Assembly: GCA_029261835.1 (NCBI GenBank)
Contig: JAJDAO010000009.1
Span: forward strand, 207,891-271,890
Direction: 5' to 3'
DNA length: 64,000 bases
Origin: Deltaproteobacteria bacterium
GTDB taxonomy: Bacteria > Myxococcota_A > UBA9160 > UBA4427
A program made the translations under genes and the position numbers. This document shows positions 52,069 through 61,418 of the stretch, in pieces (within the stretch, counting starts at the first letter, position 1; each line of letters starts with the position of its first letter). Below the pieces are notes generated by a model. It did no database searches. It saw only the letters and a program-made list of their open reading frames with translations, and was not told the DNA's origin.

Positions 52069-52392
52069 TCAATTGAAAGACCTCGGCAAATACATTGATC
52101 GACACTGGAGGCTTTCTGCTTGAGCGCACTGCGGGCAAATATGGAGCCAGTCGGCAGCACACCATCGCCGACGCGCAGGCGACCTGAGAAGCGTCGGCAA
52201 TCGCTCGGCAAGTGCGCGCGCGGGTCATCCGAGCGCGTCTGATTGATGCTTTTCTGTGTATGGTGCGCGGCACGCGCGGCGGGCGGATTCCGAGCTGCAT
52301 CGCGCCGCCAGACACGGCCCGAAAGATTCGCCTCAGAGGCTGCGGGCCGGGGCGCGCCGCAGTCTGTACGTATACGAATATGAAGGGGAAAG

Positions 52393-52485
<93 letters not shown>

Positions 52486-52610
52486 CGGGCGCTGGAGGCT
52501 AGCACGATCGCCCAGATCGGGGTTCGGCTCGCGCGCATTGCCATCTCGCAGCCGATGCGGGCGCGTGCTAGGTTGCGCACCGCTCAACGAGAGCCACCGG
52601 AGGAATGTAG

Positions 52611-52847
52611 TTGGCGCGGGACGATCTGATCCAGGCGACGGGTAGCGTCGACAAGATCCTCGGGGGAGGCCGCTACCAGATTACCCTGGAATCCGGTCAG
52701 GTCGTGACCGCTCAGCTTTCGGGCCGCATGCGCCGCTTCCGCATCCGGGTGATTCCCGGGGATCGCGTCACGGTGGGCCTCTCTCCCTATGATCCCACGC
52801 ATGGCTTCATCACCTTTCGACTGCGCGAAGGTCAGAACGCGCCCTGA
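52611..52847 (+). CDS. infA: Translation initiation factor IF-1
   Basis: 78 residues, S1-like OB fold: DDLIQATGSVDKILGGGRYQ, ITLESGQVVTAQLSGRMRRF, IRVIPGDRVTVGLSPYDPTH. Binds the 30S A site during initiation. The TTG at 52611 gives MARDDLI, the family's usual start, with GGAGGA 6 nt upstream. An ATG-TAG pair (52605-52610) lies in the same frame between the Shine-Dalgarno and the TTG. The C-terminus is slightly longer than E. coli IF-1. Confidence 0.9.
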   Translation: MARDDLIQATGSVDKILGGGRYQITLESGQVVTAQLSGRMRRFRIRVIPGDRVTVGLSPYDPTHGFITFRLREGQNAP

Positions 52848-52889
52848 TCGGGCGCGATCTGGCGGGCTCGTGGCTGTGATTGCGGCGCG

Positions 52890-53552
52890 ATGAGTCGGCT
52901 CCGCACGTGGGCGATCGCACGAGTGCTGCGTGCCGTGCAGCGCAGGGATCGTCGGCGACTGCGCCGCCTGATGCGGCGCCATCCCGGGCTCGAGATTCAT
53001 CCCGAGGCGGCCAGCGCCCTGGCGGCGGCAGCCTTTCACCTGGATCCGGGTGCACGGCTGCGCATCGCCGCGCGGGTCGTGACGGAGCGTCGCTGGGAAG
53101 GCGTGCGGTTCAATGTGCGGGCGGGCGGGGAGCTGGTGATCGAGGAGGGGACCTGGCTGCGCTCGGATCTGGCTCCCGTGATCTTCCACGTCTACGAGGG
53201 AGCGCGGGTCACGATCGGACCCGAGTGCTTTCTCAACGGCTGCCAGATCTCGGCCAAGGCCGGTGTCTCGCTCGGACGCGAGTCGTGGCTGGGGCCGGGC
53301 TCCCGGGTTTGGGATTCCGACCAGCATGACCTCGATGCTGAGCGGCCCGAGACGAGCGAGCCGGTTACGATTGGCGACCACGTCTGGGTCGCGGCGGACG
53401 TTACCGTGCTACGCGGTGTCGAGATCGGCGATCAGAGCGTGGTCGGTACTCGTTCGCTCGTCACCCGCTCGATCCCTCCTCATACGCTCGCCTTCGGATC
53501 GCCGGCACGGCCGCATTCGGAAATCGGCGATCGCAGCACGGTCGGGATCTAG
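52890..53552 (+). CDS. Hexapeptide-repeat (left-handed beta-helix) acyltransferase
   Basis: 220 residues. After a basic helical N-terminus, several imperfect [LIV]-G-x4 turns are seen: ARVTIGPECFLNGCQISAKA, GVSLGRESWLGPGS, EPVTIGDHVWVAADVTVLRG, VEIGDQSVVGTRSLV and HTLAFGSPAR. SDQHDLD supplies the probable catalytic His of the maltose/colanic-acid acetyltransferase group. Likely O-acetylates a sugar or polysaccharide precursor. 42 bp after infA on the same strand. Confidence 0.75.
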   Translation: MSRLRTWAIARVLRAVQRRDRRRLRRLMRRHPGLEIHPEAASALAAAAFHLDPGARLRIAARVVTERRWEGVRFNVRAGGELVIEEGTWLRSDLAPVIFHVYEGARVTIGPECFLNGCQISAKAGVSLGRESWLGPGSRVWDSDQHDLDAERPETSEPVTIGDHVWVAADVTVLRGVEIGDQSVVGTRSLVTRSIPPHTLAFGSPARPHSEIGDRSTVGI

Positions 53553-53637
53553 TGTCTCAGAAGTTCGCCGTGGCACCCTGAGCGCAGTTGGCCCACTGCG
53601 CTATCCCAAGCGGGCGCCCGTGGTAACCTTCGCAGCC

Positions 53638-54582
53638 ATGGGACTTCGACTCGCGATCTTCGGGCAGGCGCCGTTCGGCCGCGACGTGGCGGTTCGGCTG
53701 GCAGAGGCCGGTCACAGCGTGGTGGGCGTGCACGTTCCGCCCGACCGGAATCCGGGCAAGGGCAGGCCGGATCCGCTGGCGGCCGAGGCCGACAGCCGCG
53801 GCTGGCCGCTCTTTCGCCACAGAGCCTACCGGCGCGGAGGCGAGGCGAAGGCGGCGCTGGTGGAGGAGTATCGGGCGCTCGGCGCCGAGCTCAACGTGAT
53901 GCCATTCACGACGGTGATCCTGCCTCCGGAGATCGTCGATGCCCCGCGCCTGGGCTCACTGTGTTTCCATCCCTCGCTCCTGCCCGCCTTCCGCGGCGGC
54001 AATGCGTTGGCCTGGCAGATCATTCTCGGAGCGAAAGAAAGCGGTGTCACGGTCTTCCGGCCCGATGAGGGCGTCGACACCGGACCAATCATCCTGCAGA
54101 AGGGAGGCGTGCCCATCCTCCCACACGACACCACCGCATCTCTCTACTTCGATCGGCTCTATCCGCTCGGCGTCGAGGCGATGGTCGAGGCAGTCGATGC
54201 CGTCGCGAGCGGAAGCGCCGAGCCGATGCCGCAGTCCGAGCAGGGGGCGAGCTTCCAAGGGCTAGTGGATGACGAGGTTGCGCGTATCGACTGGAGTCGG
54301 CCGGGTCACGAGATCGATCGACTGATTCGGGGCTGCGACCCGCAGCCCGGGGCCTGGGCACAGCTCGCGGGCGAGCGGGTGCGCCTCTATTCCGCGCGGC
54401 TCGACACGGTCGACCACGGTGAGCCACCCGGCACGATTCTCGGCATCGACAAGGACGCGGGATGGGTCTCGATCGCCGCCGCGGGCGGCTTCGCTCTGAA
54501 CATCGACAAGGTTCGCGTGGGCGGGGGAGACAAGGTTGCCGCGCGCAGCGCTGGCCTGGCCAAGGGTGTCCGCCTCTCCTGA
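53638..54582 (+). CDS. 10-formyl-THF hydrolase-domain protein (FDH/ALDH1L N-terminal type)
   Basis: 314 residues, colinear with the N-terminal formyl-THF hydrolase domain plus C-terminal OB domain of 10-formyltetrahydrofolate dehydrogenase. Features are LRLAIFGQAPFGRDVAVRLA, RALGAELNVMPFTTVI, FHPSLLPAFRGGNAL (catalytic His region), VFRPDEGVDTGPIILQ (Asp) and LIRGCDPQPGAW. The carrier and aldehyde-dehydrogenase domains of full FDH are absent. It probably releases formate or transfers formyl from 10-formyl-THF to an unknown acceptor. ATG 53638. It overlaps the next gene, suggesting shared function. Confidence 0.8.
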   Translation: MGLRLAIFGQAPFGRDVAVRLAEAGHSVVGVHVPPDRNPGKGRPDPLAAEADSRGWPLFRHRAYRRGGEAKAALVEEYRALGAELNVMPFTTVILPPEIVDAPRLGSLCFHPSLLPAFRGGNALAWQIILGAKESGVTVFRPDEGVDTGPIILQKGGVPILPHDTTASLYFDRLYPLGVEAMVEAVDAVASGSAEPMPQSEQGASFQGLVDDEVARIDWSRPGHEIDRLIRGCDPQPGAWAQLAGERVRLYSARLDTVDHGEPPGTILGIDKDAGWVSIAAAGGFALNIDKVRVGGGDKVAARSAGLAKGVRLS

Positions 54583-55348
54583 TCTCGACCAATCCCCCGC
54601 TGCACGCGGCCTGCCGCGAGCCGCAGCGGAGGAGCTGTTTGACGCCGGCTTCAATCTCGTCGGCGTGCTGGACGTGGACCGCTACAACGAGCGGGTGCCA
54701 CCCGGCTGGCGGAGCGAGTCGCTGCTGCCGACCGCGCGCTCCGTCGTGATCCTGGCCTGCGCCGGGAGGGACTTCGAGCGGGCTCTGGAACGGGCGCCCG
54801 AGGCGCGCGAGCCGAGGCATCCGGTCGACCGATTCACGCAGCGTGTCGTCGGCTGCGCCGCGGCAGCCATGGGTGACCACGCGACGCGCGCCTATTTCTA
54901 CTTCGACCGTCTCTCACGCGAGGGAGTGCGAGATCGCGACGGCGACTTCGTCGATCTCATCGCGCTGGGCCGGGCCGCGGGCCTCGGCGAGCCGGGGCGG
55001 CTGCGGATCTTGCTTCACCCCCGGTATGGCCCCTGGCTGGCGATTCGCGCTCTGTTGCTCTCCGAACTCGCATGCGAGCCCACTTCGCCGCTCGTGGGCT
55101 TCGACCCCTGCGGCGGCTGCGACGGTGACTGCGCGCAGGCCTGTCGCGCAGACGCATTCTCGCAAGGAGAGCTGGGACTGCAGCGTTGCTTCGAGCAGCG
55201 ACTTCGCGACCCGGTGTGTGCGCAGAGCTGTGTTGCACGACGTGCCTGCGTGATCGGGCCGCACCACGCCTATGCGCCCGCAATGGAGGCGCACTACATG
55301 CGCACCTCGCTGAGAGCGGTGCAGAGCTGGCGCCCGAATCGCCTCTGA
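54566..55348 (+). CDS. QueG-like 4Fe-4S protein
   Basis: 260 residues from a GTG at 54566, overlapping the previous gene by 17 nt; a TTG at 54536 would be longer. The N-terminal part (ELFDAGFNLVGVLDVDRYNE, LPTARSVVILACAGRDF) resembles epoxyqueuosine-reductase-type proteins. The C-terminal cluster FDPCGGCDGDCAQACRADAF gives CxxCxxxCxxxC, followed by further Cys (CFEQRLRDPVCAQSCVARRAC). It lacks clear B12-binding features of QueG, so electron transfer or an unknown reductase role is likelier. Paired with the formyl-THF hydrolase-like gene; partner reaction unknown. Confidence 0.6.
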   Translation: MSASPDLDQSPAARGLPRAAAEELFDAGFNLVGVLDVDRYNERVPPGWRSESLLPTARSVVILACAGRDFERALERAPEAREPRHPVDRFTQRVVGCAAAAMGDHATRAYFYFDRLSREGVRDRDGDFVDLIALGRAAGLGEPGRLRILLHPRYGPWLAIRALLLSELACEPTSPLVGFDPCGGCDGDCAQACRADAFSQGELGLQRCFEQRLRDPVCAQSCVARRACVIGPHHAYAPAMEAHYMRTSLRAVQSWRPNRL

Positions 55349-55607
55349 GCGCTCAAATCGTCCTTCGGATCGGCCGATGCGCTGTGCCTCGCCAGGAGCT
55401 AGAAGGAGTTCCGCTCTTCTCCCCGCGGGCGACATTAATCGAGGTCGCTGGTGCTCTAGTGGATCGGGGGTCGCAGAGTTTGTGACACCTCGCTAAGGTG
55501 CGCGGCCACACAACTCCCGAGAACCCCGATAACACCGCGAATTACCAGGATCGAAGGTCCGGCGCAGACGGTCCGACTCGTCGTCTGCCGTGTCAAACGA
55601 GGCGAAC

Positions 55608-57710
55608 ATGCTTGACGACATCCGCAAGGTCAGGAATATCGGCATCAGCGCTCATATCGACTCGGGCAAGACCACTCTGACCGAGCGCGTTCTCTTCTAC
55701 ACCGGACGCATTCACGCCATCCACGAGGTGCGGGGCAAGGACGACGTAGGGGCCACCATGGACTCCATGGAGCTCGAGCGTGAGCGCGGGATCACGATTG
55801 CGTCTGCGGCCACCCACTGCACCTGGGACGATCATCACATCAATATCATCGACACGCCCGGTCACGTCGACTTCACGATCGAGGTCGAGCGGGCTCTGCG
55901 CGTGCTCGACGGTGCGGTGTTGATTCTGTGCGGCGTGGCGGGAGTGCAGTCGCAGTCGTTGACCGTCGATCGGCAGATGAGGCGCTACAAGGTTCCGCGC
56001 GTCGCCTTCATCAACAAGCTGGACCGTTCGGGTGCCGACCCTTCGAGGGTGACGGCACAGCTATGCGAGAAGCTGGGCCACAACGCCGTCGCGATGCAGA
56101 TTCCCATCGGGCTCGAAGCCGACTTCCAAGGTGTGGTCGATCTCATCCAGATGAAGGCCCTCTACTTCGAGGGGGCGAAGGGTGAGGATGTCGTGGCGAA
56201 GGACATCCCCGCAGAGATGCAGGATGCCGCCGAGACGGCCCGCGAGACGATGCTGGATGCGGTCTCCTTGTTCTCGGACGAACTGATGGAGGCGATTCTC
56301 GAGGAGAACGTCGCCGAGGAGATGATCCACGAGGCGATTCGCGCCGGGACGCTCTCGATGGAGCTCACACCGGTCTTCCTCGGATCGGCATACAAGAACA
56401 AGGGTGTGCAGCCGCTGCTCGATGCAGTGAGCGCCTACCTGCCGTGTCCGACGGACATCCGGAACACGGGCGTCGATCTCTCCAACGACGAGGCGGAGAT
56501 TGAGATCAAGAGTGATCCCGAGCTCCCGCTGGTCGCGCTGGTGTTCAAGTTGGAGGACACGCGCTACGGCCAGCTCACCTACTTGCGCGTCTACCAGGGG
56601 ACGCTCAAGAAGGGCGACAACATCTTCAACTCTCGAACCCGGAAGAAGGTGAAGGTCGGGCGTCTGATCCGCATGCACTCGGACGAGATGGAGGAGATCG
56701 CGGAATCGGGCGCCGGCGACATCGTTGCGCTATTTGGCATCGACTGCGCTTCGGGCGACACCTTCAACGACGGCAAGCTCGACGTTGCGATGACATCGAT
56801 GCACGTACCCGATTCGGTGATTTCGCTCTCGATCAAGCCCAAGGATCAGAAGACAGTAGACAACATGAGCAAAGCTCTTGGTCGCTTCGTGCGGGAGGAT
56901 CCGACCTTTCGCGCGGGCGTCGACCCGGAGAGCAACGAGACGGTGATCTCCGGCATGGGTGAGCTTCATCTCGAGGTCTACGTCGAGCGCATGAAGCGTG
57001 AGTACAACTGCGAGGTAGAGACGGGCGCACCACAGGTTGCGTTTCGCGAGACGATCACGCGCAAGGTGGAGTTCAACTACACACACCGCAAGCAAACCGG
57101 CGGCTCGGGCCAATACGGTCGGGTGGCGGGCTACGTCGAACCCATTCCGGAGGGGGACGAGGGGGACAAGGATTTCCAATTCGCCAGTAAGATCCGTGGC
57201 GGAGCCATCCCGACTGAGTACATCCCGGCGGTCGAGAAGGGCCTGCGCTCCTGCCTGGCGAAGGGCCGGCTGATCGGCTTTCCGGTGCTCGGCATCCGGG
57301 TGGTGATCGATGACGGCCAGTCCCACAGTGTCGACTCCTCCGAGATGGCATTCACCGCAGCCGCGAGAGGGGCCTTTCGCGAGTTCTACGCCAAGGCCAA
57401 GCCGCAGGTGCTCGAGCCCATCATGAAGCTCGAGGTCGAGGGTCCGGGCGAGTTCCAGGGCGCTATCTTGAAGACCATCATGCAGCGCCGTGGCCACGTG
57501 ATCGGCTCGACCGAGGAGGCCGGCTTCTCCCGTATCGAGGCCGAGGTTCCTCTATCAGAGATGTTTGGCTATGCGACCGATCTGCGTTCCACGACCCAGG
57601 GCAAAGCGGAGTTCACGATGGAGTTTGCCAAGTACCTGCCGGCTCCCGCCGAAGTCCAGAAAGAGCTCAAGGAGAAGTACAGCTCCAAGATCCCGGGTGA
57701 CGAGGGATGA
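55608..57710 (+). CDS. fusA: Translation elongation factor G
   Basis: 700 residues from ATG 55608 (GAGG 5 nt upstream); GTG 55590 is an alternative adding six residues. GTPase motifs: [39 protein letters not shown]. Domains II-V continue to the end. HIDSGKTT (Ser, not the usual Ala), [20 protein letters not shown] and ATHCTW resemble mitochondrial EF-G1 and bacterial spd-type EF-G rather than classical FusA. No rps or tuf genes adjoin, so it is probably one of two or more EF-G copies. Confidence 0.95.
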   Translation: MLDDIRKVRNIGISAHIDSGKTTLTERVLFYTGRIHAIHEVRGKDDVGATMDSMELERERGITIASAATHCTWDDHHINIIDTPGHVDFTIEVERALRVLDGAVLILCGVAGVQSQSLTVDRQMRRYKVPRVAFINKLDRSGADPSRVTAQLCEKLGHNAVAMQIPIGLEADFQGVVDLIQMKALYFEGAKGEDVVAKDIPAEMQDAAETARETMLDAVSLFSDELMEAILEENVAEEMIHEAIRAGTLSMELTPVFLGSAYKNKGVQPLLDAVSAYLPCPTDIRNTGVDLSNDEAEIEIKSDPELPLVALVFKLEDTRYGQLTYLRVYQGTLKKGDNIFNSRTRKKVKVGRLIRMHSDEMEEIAESGAGDIVALFGIDCASGDTFNDGKLDVAMTSMHVPDSVISLSIKPKDQKTVDNMSKALGRFVREDPTFRAGVDPESNETVISGMGELHLEVYVERMKREYNCEVETGAPQVAFRETITRKVEFNYTHRKQTGGSGQYGRVAGYVEPIPEGDEGDKDFQFASKIRGGAIPTEYIPAVEKGLRSCLAKGRLIGFPVLGIRVVIDDGQSHSVDSSEMAFTAAARGAFREFYAKAKPQVLEPIMKLEVEGPGEFQGAILKTIMQRRGHVIGSTEEAGFSRIEAEVPLSEMFGYATDLRSTTQGKAEFTMEFAKYLPAPAEVQKELKEKYSSKIPGDEG

Positions 57711-57747
57711 GCCAGGCCGGGGTGTTCGAGAGATTCAGGGGGGCTTG

Positions 57748-58437
57748 ATGTACCGCAAGTTCGTGAATGCGAGGAGCCCGCTGCGGCTGCTCGAGAAGGG
57801 GCTGAATGGGGGGCTCGGCATCGGCAATCTGGGCGTGCTGGTGGCGGGTCACGGCCTTGGCAAATCCTCCTTTCTGGTCGGCGTAGGTCTCGACGAGCTG
57901 CTGCGCGGGGGCACCGTCCTGCATGTCGTTCTCGATCAGACGGTCGGGCACGTTCGTGATCACTACGACACCGTCTACGAGGCATTGGCCGCCAGCACTC
58001 ACCTGGACGATGCCTTCAGCACTCACGCCGAGATCGAGTCGAGGCGACGTATCCGCGCGTATCGCGTGGCAGACTTCAACGCCAGCAAGTTGGCCGATGC
58101 GGTGAAGATCGAGAGCGAGGCCGGTGCTCGGCCGACGCTAATCGCAGTCGACGGCCTCGAAGCGTCCGGCCTCGGGCGCGACGATCTAGCGGGCGTTCGC
58201 GCGTTGGCCCAGGAGCTCGCCGCCGAGGTCTGGTTCACGGCGCAGAGCGAGGGCGAACAGGTCGACGGCATTCCCTCTGTGGTGTCCGCCGTGGAGGACC
58301 TGATCAGTGTCATCCTGACACTCGAGGCCCGGGGCGACGAGCTGACTCTGCGCGCCCTCAAGGATCATGAGAACGAGAATCTGCACGATCTCCACGTCGG
58401 GCTGGATCCGCGCACGCTGCTACTGGTCAGGAGCTGA
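57748..58437 (+). CDS. P-loop NTPase of unknown function
   Basis: 229 residues. Walker A LVAGHGLGKSSFLVGVGLDE near residue 38; a RecA/KaiC-like layout follows with VLHVVLDQTVGHVRDHYDTV and Walker-B-like PTLIAVDGLEA. The C-terminal half ends LHDLHVGLDPRTLLL. No catalytic effector domain. It starts 37 bp after fusA on the same strand, so it is probably co-transcribed. Related short P-loop proteins are found mainly in Deltaproteobacteria-like genomes (recollection, unchecked). Function unknown. Confidence 0.65.
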   Translation: MYRKFVNARSPLRLLEKGLNGGLGIGNLGVLVAGHGLGKSSFLVGVGLDELLRGGTVLHVVLDQTVGHVRDHYDTVYEALAASTHLDDAFSTHAEIESRRRIRAYRVADFNASKLADAVKIESEAGARPTLIAVDGLEASGLGRDDLAGVRALAQELAAEVWFTAQSEGEQVDGIPSVVSAVEDLISVILTLEARGDELTLRALKDHENENLHDLHVGLDPRTLLLVRS

Positions 58438-58446
58438 TCGGCCGGG

Positions 58447-58989
58447 TTACGGCTGTGTCTCCCCCCGCAGTCGCCTGAACTCCGCCAGCTTGTCTCGATA
58501 GCGAGCGCGAATCGCGATGACCTCGTCGCGGCCGAGACCGAGTTCTTGGGCGACGTTCATGATCGCGGCGCTCTCATCGCCGGTGATCGTCTCGTCGGCG
58601 GCAGCCACGCTGAAGAGGCACTCGAGCAGCTGAACGCGTTCCTCGCGCGAGGCAATGCGGCGGAAATCTCGCGTGACGAGATAGTCGTCTGTGGCGCCGA
58701 GCCGATCGGCCTGAGTGCTGGCCATCTCGACGACCAGCTCGGCCTCCGGTTCGTCGATCCCAGCCACGCGCACCAGCGTTCGTCGCATTTCCGCCAGCTC
58801 GCACTCCTCGACCCGCAGATCGGCACCGGCAACACGCGTCAGCACATAGGCGAAGGCCGCGAAGAAACGCGCTCTCTCCGGCTCCAGTCCCGCGAGCTGC
58901 TCAGCGATGTGCTGCGTTGCTTCGCCGCCCGCGGCGGCGGCGTTGCGGTCCTTCTTCTCGAGTCCGAGAAAGCGAAGCAGAAGCGACAT
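58447..58989 (-). CDS. TerB-family protein
   Basis: 180 residues, all helical. The TerB/DjlA-N pattern is FFAAFAYVLTRVAGADLRVE, ECELAEMRRTLVRVAG, QLLECLFSVAAADETITGDE and LGLGRDEVIAIRARYRDKLA. Two DxR/DETI-type acidic loops resemble the metal-binding sites of TerB. Role unclear (stress or membrane-associated co-chaperone). ATG 58989 follows GGAAGGATCG. Convergent with the P-loop gene, 9 bp apart. Confidence 0.75.
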   Translation of the reverse strand: MSLLLRFLGLEKKDRNAAAAGGEATQHIAEQLAGLEPERARFFAAFAYVLTRVAGADLRVEECELAEMRRTLVRVAGIDEPEAELVVEMASTQADRLGATDDYLVTRDFRRIASREERVQLLECLFSVAAADETITGDESAAIMNVAQELGLGRDEVIAIRARYRDKLAEFRRLRGETQP

Positions 58990-59070
58990 CGATCCTTCCT
59001 GGAGCCGACGCGACACGACGTGCGCGCAGTGCGGGCGCGAGGATCGCCCATCGGGCGACCGCTGACCAGT

Positions 59071-60579
59071 CTAGCGCCGCAAAGCGAGAAAGTTTTCGAA
59101 TAGACGCTTGATGGTGGGCGTCAGGCGCGTTCGGTTGTAGGCGTCGCCCACTTGGCGAATCGCTTCGGCCTGGGTGGGATAGGGGTGGATGACGCTCGAC
59201 AGCTTCGCGAGCCCCATGCCCGCCGCCATGGCCACACTGATTTCGCTGATCATGTCACCGGCGTCTTCCGCCACGATGGTGGCACCGACGATGCGGTCCG
59301 TTCCGCGCTCGACATGGATCTTGACGAAGCCCTCGTCCCGCCCTTCGGCGATGGCACGGTCGACATCCGATAGCTCGCGCATGAATGTATCGAGATCGAG
59401 GCCTCGCTTGGCCGCGTCGCGTTCGTACATGCCGACATGGGCGATTTCCGGCTGTGTATACGTGCACCACGGGATCGTGAGAGCGCTCAACTTCTTGCGC
59501 CCGAAGAAGAGAGCGTTCTGCACCACCGCGCGAGCCGCGAAATCGGCTGCGTGCGTGAACTTGTGCTGCATGCAGACATCACCCGCCGCGTAGATATTGG
59601 GATTGGTGGTTCGCAGGCGGTCGTCGACTCGGATGCCCGTGCGCGGATCGTACTGGACGTTGACCCGTTCCAGATCCAGCCCCTGCACGTTGGGGCTGCG
59701 GCCTACACCGACCAGGATTTCGTCGAAGCCGATCGTCTCCTCTTCGTCTCCTCGGCTGACGACCGCCTGTCTTCGACCGTTCGCGTCGATATCCAACCGC
59801 GCGAGCTGCGTGCCGAGGCGGACGTCGATGCCCTCCCGCTGGAAGGCGTCGAAGAGGATCTGCGCCGCGTCCGCATCCTCGCGCACGAGAAACTGCCCGG
59901 CTCGCTCGAGGATCGTGACTTGGCTGCCGAAGCGTCTGAACGCCTGCGCCAGCTCACAGCCGATCGGTCCGCCGCCCAGTACCAGCAGTCTGCGCGGCAG
60001 CTCACGCAGGTCGAAGACGCTCTCGTTCGTCAGGTATCCCGTCTGCTCCAGCCCGGGAATCGGCGGTACGAAGGCACGCGCACCGCTCGCGATCACCGCC
60101 TTCTTGAAACGCAGACTTTCGCCCCCGACTTCGATCCGGTCCGAGCCGGCGAAACGTGCCTGACCGAGAAAGACGTCCACACCGAGCTCGTCTTGGAAGC
60201 GGCGAGCCGAATCGTTGGGGCTGATGCGAGCGCGTATGCGCCGCATTCGTTCCATCACCGCAGCGAAGTCGACGCGGGTATGGCCGTCGATTCGAATGCC
60301 GAGCTGGTGGGCATTGCGCACCTCAGATGCTGCGTGGGCTGAGCGCAACAGCGCTTTCGAGGGAACGCAGCCGACGTTCAGGCAGTCGCCGCCCAGGTTC
60401 TCACGTTCGATGAGTGCCACCCGGGCACCGACACCTGCAGCCCCTGCTGCCGTCACCAGGCCTGCCGTGCCGGCACCGACGACCACCAGGTTGTAGCGCG
60501 CTGCGGGTTGTGGGTTCCGCCAGCCGGGAGGGCGGACATCCTTCAGCAGTTTGCGGTCGTTGTTGTCGTCGGGAAGCAT
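59071..60579 (-). CDS. Mercuric-reductase/dihydrolipoamide-dehydrogenase-like flavoprotein
   Basis: 502 residues. FAD fold YNLVVVGAGTAGLVTAAGAA, redox disulfide GGDCLNVGCVPSKALL, NAD site LLVLGGGPIGCELAQAFRRF, IYAAGDVCM, and dimer-interface HPYPTQAEAIRQVGD with the active-site His-Pro. It lacks the C-terminal vicinal Cys pair of true MerA and ends FENFLALRR. In this operon (pit-arsS-TVP38) the same trio of TVP38 plus MerA-like enzyme is frequently seen, function undetermined. ATG 60579 with GGAG 8 nt upstream. Confidence 0.85.
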   Translation of the reverse strand: MLPDDNNDRKLLKDVRPPGWRNPQPAARYNLVVVGAGTAGLVTAAGAAGVGARVALIERENLGGDCLNVGCVPSKALLRSAHAASEVRNAHQLGIRIDGHTRVDFAAVMERMRRIRARISPNDSARRFQDELGVDVFLGQARFAGSDRIEVGGESLRFKKAVIASGARAFVPPIPGLEQTGYLTNESVFDLRELPRRLLVLGGGPIGCELAQAFRRFGSQVTILERAGQFLVREDADAAQILFDAFQREGIDVRLGTQLARLDIDANGRRQAVVSRGDEEETIGFDEILVGVGRSPNVQGLDLERVNVQYDPRTGIRVDDRLRTTNPNIYAAGDVCMQHKFTHAADFAARAVVQNALFFGRKKLSALTIPWCTYTQPEIAHVGMYERDAAKRGLDLDTFMRELSDVDRAIAEGRDEGFVKIHVERGTDRIVGATIVAEDAGDMISEISVAMAAGMGLAKLSSVIHPYPTQAEAIRQVGDAYNRTRLTPTIKRLFENFLALRR

Positions 60580-60643
60580 GGACGATTCTCCGATCCAATC
60601 CGAGCCGCGGACGTGCTTCACGTCTGGGGCGACCCCAAGGGCT

Positions 60644-61381
60644 TCAGCTCTCACTCGCCTCAGCGAGTGCTCGGCGCGCCATTCGGGTCACGACTGTCGT
60701 GACTGCGACGGTTGCCCCGAGACCGAGCAGTGTGACGGCGTAGTAGCCAGCGTCGCGATCCGGTGCCGCGCCGCCGGCGAGGGCGGCGACGTCTCCGATC
60801 ACGCGGCCGTAATAGACATAGAGCAGCGTGCCGGGCAGCATGCCGGTTCCCGCCAAGAGGTAGTCTCGAAAGGACACGCGCGTGAGGCCGAGGGCGTAGT
60901 TCAGAAAGTTGAAGGGAAAGACGGGCGACAGGCGTAGCAGGAAGGTGATCTTGAGCCCGTTGGCCGCAACAGCCCGGTCGATGGCAGCAAACCTCGGGTG
61001 CTCTGCGAGCTGCGCCTCGACCCAGCCGCGCGCCAGGTAGCGCGCGACCAGGAATGCAGCGCTCGATCCGAGAAGCGCGGCCAGAAAGACGTAGAGCGTT
61101 CCGTTCAGCAAGCCAAATATGGCCCCGCCCGCCAGCGTGAGCAGTGCGCCGGGAACGAAGAGTACGCTGGCCGCGGCATAGGCCAGCACGAAGACCAGGG
61201 GCCCCCAGACGCCCAGCGTCTCCACCCAGCGCGCGAGTGCAGGGACATAGCCTCCCGCCACCCGGGCGACTGCGAGCACGCCGATCAGTGCGAGCAGGCC
61301 CAGCGCGAGCTTGCTCGTTGGGATCCCTCGCCTCCTGGCTTGGGGCTCGACCTTCTCACGGTGGCAGCTCTTGGCAGGCAT
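60644..61381 (-). CDS. TVP38/TMEM64 (VTT-domain) membrane protein
   Basis: 245 residues, six or so helices. VTT/DedA core: FVPGALLTLAGGAIFGLLNG, FLVARYLARGW, RLSPVFPFNFLNYALGLTRV (the FPxxxxNYxxGLTxV motif) and GTGMLPGTLLYVYYGRVIGD. Members are lipid scramblase-like or act in envelope homeostasis. Start uncertain: ATG 61381 leaves a 37-bp gap from arsS; TTG 61477 would overlap it. Operonic with arsS and the MerA-like gene. Confidence 0.8.
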   Translation of the reverse strand: MPAKSCHREKVEPQARRRGIPTSKLALGLLALIGVLAVARVAGGYVPALARWVETLGVWGPLVFVLAYAAASVLFVPGALLTLAGGAIFGLLNGTLYVFLAALLGSSAAFLVARYLARGWVEAQLAEHPRFAAIDRAVAANGLKITFLLRLSPVFPFNFLNYALGLTRVSFRDYLLAGTGMLPGTLLYVYYGRVIGDVAALAGGAAPDRDAGYYAVTLLGLGATVAVTTVVTRMARRALAEASES

Positions 61382-61418
61382 GGCCTGTGCTTTCGTGTCC
61401 TTGGCGAGTTCTGCGTTC

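Noticed and set aside
52000..52260. Possible c-di-GMP (GEMM) riboswitch upstream of the PEP-CTERM gene, suggested by AGAAAGCCTCC
   Set aside because: The paired CAGGGCAAACC-type half and the P1/P2 stems are absent; only an unrelated hairpin is seen.
53552..55490. Weak inverted similarity (GTGTCTCAGAAGTT at 53554 against GTGTCACAAACT read from about 55486) around the formyl-THF and QueG-like genes
   Set aside because: About 11 of 17 matches, no target duplication and no transposase; not distinguishable from chance.
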